A stretch of DNA of 64,000 bases from Corynebacterium diphtheriae (lineage in GTDB: Bacteria > Actinomycetota > Actinomycetes > Mycobacteriales > Mycobacteriaceae), in the NCBI RefSeq assembly GCF_001457455.1, contig NZ_LN831026.1, forward strand, positions 434,001-498,000. Direction: 5' to 3'. Every line of letters starts with the position of its first letter. The first letter of the stretch is position 1. The notes beneath the pieces were generated by a model. That model was not told the origin of the DNA, ran no database searches, and worked only from the letters and a program-made list of their open reading frames with translations. The position numbers were made by a program, and so were the translations under genes. Positions 54,794 through 64,000 of the stretch are shown here, one piece after another.

Positions 54794-55453
54794 CTTGCTA
54801 TAGATACCTCCACCCCAGACCTTATTGTCGGTTTAGTACGGAAAGAATCGACGATTCTTTCCGTACTAGCCCAAAGAATTTATGAAGATTCCCGCCAACA
54901 CAATGAGTTGCTTACACCGACTGTTGTGGAACTGTTGGCGGAATCGGGACACGAGTTCTTGGATATCGAAGCCATTGTTGTTGGCTGCGGTCCGGGGCCG
55001 TTTACTGGTCTGCGTGTGGGAATGGTGACCGCTGCTGCGATGGGTCATGCGCTTGACGTTCCGGTGTATGGCGTGTCCACGCATGATGCGATTGCTACGC
55101 AGTTGACGGGTTCGGTGCTGGTGGCCACGGATGCGCGTCGCAAAGAAGTGTATTGGACTGCTTACCGCGATGGGGAGCGTGTGGCCGGCCCAGATGTGAT
55201 TTCTCCGAAGGAATTGTCGATTCTTTCCGGAACATCGGTGATTTCGGTGCCGAAGAAGCTGGAGGCGTCGTTGCCGGAGGCGGCTGTGAGGATTAAGACG
55301 GTGGATTTGCGGCCGTTGCCGGAGTGTTTGGTTGCGGTGGCGGATTTTGGTGTGGAGCCTGGTCCGTTGGAGCCGTTGTATTTGAGGCGTCCGGATGCGA
55401 AGGAGCCTGCGGCGAAGCCTAAGTCGCCTGCGATTCCGGATGTGGAGTTGTAA
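54785..55453 (+). CDS. tsaB: tRNA t6A biosynthesis protein TsaB
   Basis: Non-catalytic ASKHA partner of TsaD in t6A formation. 222 residues: LVLAIDTSTPDLIVGL at the start, GPGPFTGLRVGM (about 70-81). The C-terminal end (AKEPAAKPKSPAIP) is low-complexity. Start GTG lies in a hairpin arm 8 nt after a -10-like element, without a ribosome binding site, so the transcript may be leaderless. Runs directly into rimI. Confidence 0.92.
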   Translation: MLVLAIDTSTPDLIVGLVRKESTILSVLAQRIYEDSRQHNELLTPTVVELLAESGHEFLDIEAIVVGCGPGPFTGLRVGMVTAAAMGHALDVPVYGVSTHDAIATQLTGSVLVATDARRKEVYWTAYRDGERVAGPDVISPKELSILSGTSVISVPKKLEASLPEAAVRIKTVDLRPLPECLVAVADFGVEPGPLEPLYLRRPDAKEPAAKPKSPAIPDVEL

Positions 55454-55945
55454 GTGGCTGTGGAGTTGCGGTTGTTGCGTCGTGAGGATGCGGCGCGGTG
55501 TGCGGAGCTGGAGCAGTTGTTATTTTCAGAGGAGAATCCGTGGTCTGAGGCGGATTTTGTTGCGGAGATGGCGCAGCCTCATACGTTTTATGTGGGTGTG
55601 GACGTTGATGGTGAGGTTGTGGCGTATGGCGGGCTTGCGATGTTGGGTCCTGCGGATGATCCGGAGTTTGAGGTTCATACGGTTGGTGCGGATCCGCGGT
55701 GGCAGCGTCGTGGGTTCGGCCGGTTGGTGATGGATAATTTTGTCCATGTTGCAGATACTGCTGGTGGCCCGATTTTTTTGGAGGTTCGTACGACGAATGT
55801 GCCGGCGATTGCGTTGTATGAGTCGTTGGGGTTTGAGCACCAGGGTGTGCGGAAGAATTATTATCAGCCGTCGGGTGCGGATGCTTTTGTGATGGTTCGT
55901 CCTGCTGGTTGTGGGGTTGAGTTGAGTGAAGGTGAGGATGCGTAA
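55454..55945 (+). CDS. rimI: Ribosomal protein S18 alanine N-acetyltransferase (GNAT family)
   Basis: GNAT acetyltransferase, 163 residues; acetyl-CoA loop RWQRRGFGRLVM (about 78-89), VRTTNVPAIALYESLGFEHQGVRKNYY typical of RimI. It starts at GTG directly after the tsaB stop and ends directly before tsaD, so all three are translated together. The gene shows a very strong G/T-rich codon choice. Confidence 0.92.
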   Translation: MAVELRLLRREDAARCAELEQLLFSEENPWSEADFVAEMAQPHTFYVGVDVDGEVVAYGGLAMLGPADDPEFEVHTVGADPRWQRRGFGRLVMDNFVHVADTAGGPIFLEVRTTNVPAIALYESLGFEHQGVRKNYYQPSGADAFVMVRPAGCGVELSEGEDA

Positions 55946-56998
55946 ATGATTGTTCTTGGTATTGAGTCGTCGTGTGATGAGACGGGTGTGGGGATTATTG
56001 ATTTGGCCGATGATGGCACGATGACGATTGTGGGGGATGCGGTGGCGTCGTCGATGGAGCAGCATGCGCGTTTTGGTGGTGTGGTTCCGGAGATTGCGTC
56101 GCGTGCTCATTTGGAGTCGATGATTCCGGTGATGAAGGAGGCATTGGCACAGGCGGGGGTGGAGCGTCCGGATGCGGTGGCTGCGACGGTGGGCCCTGGG
56201 TTGGCTGGTGCGTTGTTGGTGGGGGCGTCGGCTGCTAAGGCGTATGCGGCTGCGTGGGGTGTTCCGTTTTATGGTGTGAATCATTTGGGTGGCCATGTGG
56301 CGGTGGCGAATTTGGAGGGGGAGGAGTTGCCGCATTCGATTGCGTTGTTGGTGTCGGGTGGGCATACGCAGATTCTTGAGGTTCAGGCGGTGGGCAAGCC
56401 GATGCGGGAGTTGGGTTCGACGCTTGACGACGCCGCCGGCGAGGCTTATGACAAGGTGGCACGGCTGCTTGGGTTGGGCTACCCAGGCGGGCCGGTTGTG
56501 GATAAGCTTGCTGCTCGCGGTAATCGTAAGGCGATTCGTTTCCCGCGTGGCCTTTCGCGTGCCGACGATCTGCGTGGTGAGCATCGCTATGATTTCTCGT
56601 TTTCGGGTGTGAAAACGTCGGTGGCTCGCTACGTGGAGTCGGCGGAGCGCGAGGGCCGTGTGATTTCTGTGGAGGATGTGTGTGCGTCGTTCCAGGAGGC
56701 TGTGGTGGATGTGTTGACGTCGAAGGCCATCATGGCGTGTAAAGATACGGGTGCTTCGGTGCTGTTGCTTGGTGGCGGTGTGGCGGCGAATTCGCGATTG
56801 CGGGAGTTGGCGGCGGCGCGATGCCAAAGTGCGAGCATTGAGTTGCGGGTGCCGAGCTTTAAGTTATGCACGGATAATGGCGTGATGATTGCTGCGGTGG
56901 CGTCTCAGTTGATTCATGAGGGTGCGCAGCCTTCGGGCTTGTCGGTGGGAACGGATACTTCTTTGGAAGTGGAAATCCCGTTGGTGCATTCGCTGTAG
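55946..56998 (+). CDS. tsaD: tRNA N6-adenosine threonylcarbamoyltransferase
   Basis: Catalytic subunit that transfers threonylcarbamoyl to A37 of ANN-decoding tRNAs. 350 residues. Opening [15 protein letters not shown], metal-binding HLGGH (about 112-116), [31 protein letters not shown]. The first half is strongly G/T-rich, then codon choice changes around 56410-56440. Confidence 0.96.
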   Translation: MIVLGIESSCDETGVGIIDLADDGTMTIVGDAVASSMEQHARFGGVVPEIASRAHLESMIPVMKEALAQAGVERPDAVAATVGPGLAGALLVGASAAKAYAAAWGVPFYGVNHLGGHVAVANLEGEELPHSIALLVSGGHTQILEVQAVGKPMRELGSTLDDAAGEAYDKVARLLGLGYPGGPVVDKLAARGNRKAIRFPRGLSRADDLRGEHRYDFSFSGVKTSVARYVESAEREGRVISVEDVCASFQEAVVDVLTSKAIMACKDTGASVLLLGGGVAANSRLRELAAARCQSASIELRVPSFKLCTDNGVMIAAVASQLIHEGAQPSGLSVGTDTSLEVEIPLVHSL

Positions 56999-57015
56999 GC
57001 GTACGGTGTTGAGAG

Positions 57016-57042
57016 CTGGCACTCTCAGGGGTAGAGTGCCAG
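57016..57042. promoter_or_regulatory. CIRCE element (HrcA operator) upstream of groES
   Basis: CTGGCACTC - 9 nt - GAGTGCCAG, a perfect 9-bp inverted repeat matching the CIRCE consensus TTAGCACTC-N9-GAGTGCTAA except for the two outer positions of each arm. About 100 bp before groES; indicates repression by HrcA and heat-shock induction. Confidence 0.9.
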
Positions 57043-57139
57043 TAGGTTGTAACTCACACAGTTGTTCACCCGCGACGACGGCTGTGCTGGATTTCCCACA
57101 ACCGGCACAAAGAGAAACTTCATGTAACGGAGGTATATC

Positions 57140-57436
57140 GTGGCTAACGTCAATATCAAGCCTTTGGAGGACCGCGTCCTCGTTCAGATCAGCGAAGCTG
57201 AGACCACCACCGCTTCTGGTTTGGTGATTCCAGATTCTGCTAAGGAGAAGCCACAGGAAGGCGTCGTCGTCGCTGCAGGCCCAGGCCGCTTCGATGGTGA
57301 TGACCGCGTTCCTATGGACATCAAGGAGGGCGACACCGTTGTGTTCTCCAAGTACGGCGGAACCGAGTTGAAGTACAACGGCGAAGAGTACTTGCTGCTC
57401 AACGCTCGCGACGTTCTCGCCATCATCGAGAAGTAA
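57140..57436 (+). CDS. groES: Co-chaperonin GroES
   Basis: Lid of the GroEL folding chamber. 98 residues; [25 protein letters not shown], mobile loop, and [26 protein letters not shown] start with CGGAGG 6-7 nt upstream. Followed by groEL after 12 nt, under CIRCE control. Confidence 0.97.
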   Translation: MANVNIKPLEDRVLVQISEAETTTASGLVIPDSAKEKPQEGVVVAAGPGRFDGDDRVPMDIKEGDTVVFSKYGGTELKYNGEEYLLLNARDVLAIIEK

Positions 57437-59068
<1,632 letters not shown>

Positions 59069-59097
59069 AAACGGTGGAGTAGCAGGGGGTATGCACT

Positions 59098-59159
59098 CAC
59101 ATGCCGGTGCGTGAGAAACGCTTAAACAGCGTCTTCTCCCACCGGCATGTGGTGTTTTA
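59098..59159 (+). terminator. Terminator after groEL1
   Basis: 12-bp perfect stem CACATGCCGGTG/CACCGGCATGTG (59098-59109 with 59140-59151) and a tail GTGTTTTA. The 197 bp between groEL1 and sigD hold no gene; the whiB3/whcB gene seen here in related genera is absent. Confidence 0.75.
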
Positions 59160-59265
59160 AGGAAAACTAACACTTATCCAGTAGATTTTTAAAATGATTA
59201 TGTGCTCGATAGGCTTCGACCAAGGGTGCACATAAGTTTCTCCAAAAAGAAAGGCGCGAAGACCA

Positions 59266-59832
59266 GTGAACGAAGAGGTGAGGGAGCTAGAACGACTAGT
59301 TCCTGCTGCTGCAGCGGGCGATAAGACCGCCCTTCAGCGCATCATCTCTATCGTGTATCCGCAGGTGCTTCGCTATGCGCGCACTCGCCTGAGTGGTGGA
59401 CGGCATCCCACCCCAGAAGATGTAGCTCAAGAAATTTGTCTTGCCGTAGCTACTTCTATTGCCAAATTTGTGGATCAGGGAAAGCCCTTCATGGCGTTCG
59501 TGTATGGCATTGCCTCCAACAAAGTGGCTGACGCACACCGCCTGTATTCTCGTGATCTTTCTAACCCCACAGACGAGGTGCCGGAAACAGAGATCGATAA
59601 CGACACTCCGGAGTCATTTGCCCTGCTAGCGGCGGGAAGTAACAGAGTGCAGCAACTTCTCGATCTACTAGGTGACAAGCCACGCGAAATCCTCACCCTG
59701 AGGGTCTTTGTGGGGTTATCGGCTGAGGAAACAGCCGAGATTGTAGGAAGTACGCCGGGCGCGGTGCGTGTCGCGCAACACCGTGCGCTGGCAACGTTGC
59801 GTAAGGCAATAGAGCAGGAGACTGGGGAATGA
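59266..59832 (+). CDS. sigD: ECF RNA polymerase sigma factor SigD
   Basis: Extracytoplasmic-function sigma factor, 188 residues. Region 2 (about 20-90, VLRYARTRLSGGRHPTPEDVAQEICLAV) and region 4 (about 128-180, LTLRVFVGLSAEETAEIVGSTPGAVRVAQHRAL) are both complete. Directly upstream of and overlapping by 4 bp an RsdA-type anti-sigma gene, and between groEL1 and guaB as in M. tuberculosis. In corynebacteria SigD is linked to cell-envelope and mycomembrane genes. GTG start. Confidence 0.9.
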   Translation: MNEEVRELERLVPAAAAGDKTALQRIISIVYPQVLRYARTRLSGGRHPTPEDVAQEICLAVATSIAKFVDQGKPFMAFVYGIASNKVADAHRLYSRDLSNPTDEVPETEIDNDTPESFALLAAGSNRVQQLLDLLGDKPREILTLRVFVGLSAEETAEIVGSTPGAVRVAQHRALATLRKAIEQETGE

Positions 59833-60731
59833 CCAAACACCGTTGGGATGGCGCCGATGGGCACGCCTCTCAGCCGATTGATGAGCTGTGGAACGATGAC
59901 GCGTTTCTTACTCAGCTTTCTCGGGGGATCGATCCTTCGCATGGCGAAGACCACCTAGCCCAGCTTTTTCTTGCCGAGCGCGAGCGTATCAATTCTGAGA
60001 TTCCTGCAGCTCCAACGCTTGCTTCCCTAGGGATTGCAACGGGAGTAACAAGCATCTCGAACAAGTACGATGATGCCCCCACGAATACATTCCCAGTCGT
60101 GGACGATAACGTTGTAGCAGATGAGCCGGAAGAAGCAACTGTTATTGCGTTGCCGCGCCGACGCTGGGGTAATTCCTTTGCTCATGGCCTTGTTGGTGCG
60201 GCAGCTGCAACCTTGCTGATTGCTGGTAGTGGATCGTTGATTTACAACGCTGACGAAGGGTCGTCGCTGTATCCGATAAGCCAGAAAATGTTTGGTAACT
60301 CTGCTACTTCTAAGGCCACAGTTGTAGAACTTGCTTCCAAGTTAGAGCAAGCTCAACAGCTTACAGATCGTGGCGACGGCCACGGTGCTCGGTTAGCTTT
60401 AGACCAGGCGCATGATCTTTTGCAAAAGTTAGCAGAGCCGGAGCAGTCTCAAGCTGCAAAGAAGCTCAATGATGCGGAAGCGTCTTTAGCGCCGTCAACA
60501 CAAGCACCAGTGGCTCCGGAACCATCGGCACCACCGTCGCCAACGGTGACTCAAACGGTTACCAGTACGGTGACCACTACCGTGGCGCCGTCATCGGAAA
60601 CGCCGTCAACAGGGGCGTCGAAGAGTTCAACTGAGCCAACGCCATCGCCTACGACCGAGGCGCCTGTGTCCCCAGCACCTCGGGCACCACTGTTCGGTGG
60701 CGACCTCGATTCGTTAGAGCCACTGCAGTAG
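59829..60731 (+). CDS. rsdA: Anti-sigma-D factor RsdA
   Basis: Membrane protein that holds SigD inactive. 300 residues: cytoplasmic N-terminal sigma-binding segment (PIDELWNDDAFLTQLSRGI, about 18-36), one membrane helix (about 116-136, LVGAAAATLLIAGSGSLIYN), then an outside helical part and a Ser/Thr/Pro-rich C-terminus (about 220-300). Start ATG overlaps the sigD stop (ATGA). Typical for regulated proteolysis of a membrane-bound anti-sigma factor. Confidence 0.88.
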   Translation: MTKHRWDGADGHASQPIDELWNDDAFLTQLSRGIDPSHGEDHLAQLFLAERERINSEIPAAPTLASLGIATGVTSISNKYDDAPTNTFPVVDDNVVADEPEEATVIALPRRRWGNSFAHGLVGAAAATLLIAGSGSLIYNADEGSSLYPISQKMFGNSATSKATVVELASKLEQAQQLTDRGDGHGARLALDQAHDLLQKLAEPEQSQAAKKLNDAEASLAPSTQAPVAPEPSAPPSPTVTQTVTSTVTTTVAPSSETPSTGASKSSTEPTPSPTTEAPVSPAPRAPLFGGDLDSLEPLQ

Positions 60732-60732
60732 A

Positions 60733-60786
60733 TAGCAAAAGAGCTGGCAGGAAGATTATTTCTTTCCTGCCAGCTCTTTTGCTATG
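60733..60786. terminator. Bidirectional terminator between rsdA and the DUF5319 gene
   Basis: 22-bp perfect inverted repeat (60733-60754 with 60765-60786) with a 10-nt loop. Each arm carries an A/T run (CAAAAGAG, CTCTTTTG), so it can serve both convergent genes. Confidence 0.85.
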
Positions 60787-60800
60787 CGGGGGCGCAGTCT

Positions 60801-61187
60801 TTAGAAAAAGCGCATGCGCGGGGCTTCTAAACCATCGAGGTATCCCAAGCAGTAATCCCAAGGAACATAAGCATGTGGGTTGGGATTCACACTAGGCTCA
60901 TGTACGGGGGCGAGCTCACCGGCGAGGGTGGCTCGCATATTGGCAGCCATGATGTCCCAGTCGTAGTAATGATCCTCGCCGCAGTCCTCGCAGAGGAAAA
61001 AGATTCCATTAATTCCACGGGGCTCTAAGGCCTCTTTAAAGCGCTTGACCAGCTCAAGGTCTTCTCTGATGTGTTGACGTTCAGCCTCGGTAAGGGGAGG
61101 GGCTTGTTCGTCGTCTTCGATAAACGACGCCGGATCATTGGGATCGTCGGCGAAAGGATCGCGGGGCATTTGCCAATCAAAGTTCAC
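60801..61187 (-). CDS. DUF5319 protein (Rv3412 position)
   Basis: 128-residue acidic soluble protein conserved in Actinobacteria, unknown function. Notable stretch FFLCEDCGEDHYYDWDIM with a CxxC that could bind metal, and a conserved PHAYVPWDYCLGYLDG. I chose GTG 61187 because AGGGTGG lies 5 nt upstream; a GTG three codons earlier is also open. Placed between rsdA and guaB as in mycobacteria. Confidence 0.8.
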   Translation of the reverse strand: MNFDWQMPRDPFADDPNDPASFIEDDEQAPPLTEAERQHIREDLELVKRFKEALEPRGINGIFFLCEDCGEDHYYDWDIMAANMRATLAGELAPVHEPSVNPNPHAYVPWDYCLGYLDGLEAPRMRFF

Positions 61188-61235
61188 GTGTCCCACCCTA
61201 TTGCCCCGCTAGTGTGTGGGGCAACCGTCGCCTAA

Positions 61236-62864
<1,629 letters not shown>

Positions 62865-62891
62865 ACCGGAAAATCTGAAAGGTCTTCTTTC

Positions 62892-64000
62892 ATGCGTGAT
62901 TACGTCGAAATCGGAATGGGTCGCGAGGCCCGCCGTACCTACCACCTCGACAGCGTTGCTATCGTGCCATCACGACGCACCCGCTCGTCCAAGGACGTAG
63001 ACACCACCTGGCACATCGATGCCTACACCTTCGACATCCCGTTCATGTCACACCCCACCGATGCTCTGGCAACACCAGACTTCGTGATCGAGATGGACAG
63101 GCAGGGTGGACTCGGCGTGATCAACGCGGAAGGCCTCTGGGGTCGCCACGCTGACCTCGACGCAGCAATCCAAGAAGTCATCACCGCCTACGGCGACGAC
63201 GAACTCGACCTCGGATCATGCAACCGTGCCACCAAAAAGCTCCAAGAACTCCATGCTGCTGCACTCGACACCGACCTTCTCGTCGAGCGCATCGCACAAG
63301 TTCGCTCATCGGGCGCAACCGTTGCAGTACGTGTATCGCCACAGCATTGCCACGAACTTGCTCCCATCCTGATCAAAGCAGGTGCTGAGCTCCTCATCGT
63401 GCAGGGCACCATCATCTCCGCTGAGCACGTGGAAACAAACGGTGAACCACTCAACCTCAAGGAATTCATCGGCTCCATTGATGTTCCAGTCATCGCCGGT
63501 GGTGTTAACGACTACACCACGGCACTGCATCTCATGCGCGCCGGTGCCGTAGGCATCATTGCCGGCGGTGGGCAAAATACTAACGATTGTGCGCTAGGAA
63601 TCGACGATTCTCTCGCAACAATCATCGCCGACGTTGCTGCCGCGCGCCGGGATTACTTGGATGAAACCGGTGGACGCTACGTGCACGTGATCGCAGACGG
63701 TCAAATCTTCACCTCCGGTGACGCTGTCAAGGCGATTGCATGTGGTGCCGACGCTGTGATCTTGGGTGAGCCACTAGCTCGTGCTGCCGAAGCTGGCGGC
63801 AAGGGACTGTACTGGCCATCTGCCGCGGCACACCCTCGATTCCCTCGTGGCGTGGTCGGCACCGCTGGTGTCATGCCGAAAACTGAGCAAGTGAGCTTGG
63901 AAGTGTTGCTGCACGGCCCATCTACGAATGTGTTCGGCGAAGAGAATTTCGTCGGCGGCCTCAAACGTGCGATGGCTAAGTGCGGCTACACGGACTTGAA
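62892..64000 (+). CDS. guaB3: IMP dehydrogenase family protein GuaB3 (3' end outside window)
   Basis: Actinobacterial paralogue of IMP dehydrogenase without CBS domains, recently linked to GMP reduction in other members but not settled. The first 369 residues are visible: RDYVEIGMGREARRTYHLD at the start, SHPTDALATPDF, VAVRVSPQHC, and VIADGQIFTSGDAVKAIACGADAVILG. The usual GSICTTR catalytic-Cys loop of GuaB is not present. GAAAGG precedes ATG 62892. Runs off the right edge of the window. Confidence 0.9.
   Translation, partial: MRDYVEIGMGREARRTYHLDSVAIVPSRRTRSSKDVDTTWHIDAYTFDIPFMSHPTDALATPDFVIEMDRQGGLGVINAEGLWGRHADLDAAIQEVITAYGDDELDLGSCNRATKKLQELHAAALDTDLLVERIAQVRSSGATVAVRVSPQHCHELAPILIKAGAELLIVQGTIISAEHVETNGEPLNLKEFIGSIDVPVIAGGVNDYTTALHLMRAGAVGIIAGGGQNTNDCALGIDDSLATIIADVAAARRDYLDETGGRYVHVIADGQIFTSGDAVKAIACGADAVILGEPLARAAEAGGKGLYWPSAAAHPRFPRGVVGTAGVMPKTEQVSLEVLLHGPSTNVFGEENFVGGLKRAMAKCGYTDL

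Noticed and set aside
55526..56827. 433-residue open frame on the minus strand opposite rimI-tsaD
   Set aside because: Arg/His/Thr-rich product without domains; an artefact of the G/T-rich plus strand.
62892..62920. Another TGATTACGTC copy as a fourth ECF promoter
   Set aside because: It is the coding start of guaB3 and no GGAAC lies 18 bp upstream.

Overview
The window comes from the chromosome of a Corynebacterium, most likely C. diphtheriae or a very close relative. Reasons: intermediate GC content; actinobacterial synteny (rplO-secY-adk-map-infA-rpsM-rpsK-rpsD-rpoA-rplQ-truA, then an ESX-4 locus, rplM-rpsI-glmM, alr-tsaE-tsaB-rimI-tsaD-groES-groEL1-sigD-rsdA-guaB-guaB3); and a secreted, membrane-anchored sialidase beside a sialic-acid catabolic operon. 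I saw no CRISPR array, insertion sequence, phage gene or intact tRNA/rRNA gene.

Layout. 1-7300: sialic acid uptake and catabolism, with a Dpp-type ABC transporter (siaE and a partial permease) on the minus strand, divergent from nanR-nanK-nanE-nagA-nagB. 7300-7965: a broken surface-protein fragment and a tRNA-like relic. 7966-10631: rpsH-rplF-rplR-rpsE-rpmD-rplO. 10809-23008: a block inserted between rplO and secY, holding a formate/nitrite channel, an fdhD-like gene without the usual cysteine pair, two GH13 glucosidases and a maltose-type ABC transporter (musE-F-G-I, with musK and a DUF4032 gene on the opposite strand). 23496-26271: secY-adk-map. 26272-29672: sialidase nanH and an L,D-transpeptidase. 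29979-34421: infA, rpsM-rpsK-rpsD-rpoA-rplQ, truA. 34564-44648: a complete ESX-4-like type VII secretion locus (eccB, a PGPGW membrane protein, mycP, eccD, eccC, an Rv3446c-like protein, esxB, esxA). 45073-47558: rplM-rpsI-glmM. 47663-49532: three small, little-known genes. 49551-57000: a nucleophile-less alpha/beta hydrolase, alr, the t6A genes tsaE/tsaB/tsaD with rimI, an AspT-type transporter and a small secreted protein. 57016-64000: CIRCE-groES-groEL1, sigD-rsdA, a DUF5319 gene, guaB and the start of guaB3.

Two regulatory links stand out. First, an 18-20 bp perfect palindrome lies in the siaE/nanR intergenic region and again on the promoter of the sialidase gene nanH about 24 kb away. 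This ties sialic acid release to uptake and breakdown, probably through NanR. Second, three promoters share an ECF-sigma-type signature, GGAAC - exactly 18 bp - CGTC followed by NAAAC: upstream of eccB, of esxB-esxA, and of the three-gene cluster at 47663-49532. This suggests that ESX-4 and the satellite cluster form one regulon, and it makes the cluster's 439-residue, Cys- and Pro-rich, signal-peptide-less protein a candidate ESX-4 substrate or accessory factor.

The ribosomal-protein superoperon is broken in three places by accessory genes, at rpsH, rplO/secY and map/infA, so these junctions look like tolerated insertion points. Several genes (the L,D-transpeptidase, truA, glmM, tsaB) have a -10-like hexamer 7-8 nt before the start codon and no clear ribosome binding site, consistent with leaderless transcripts.
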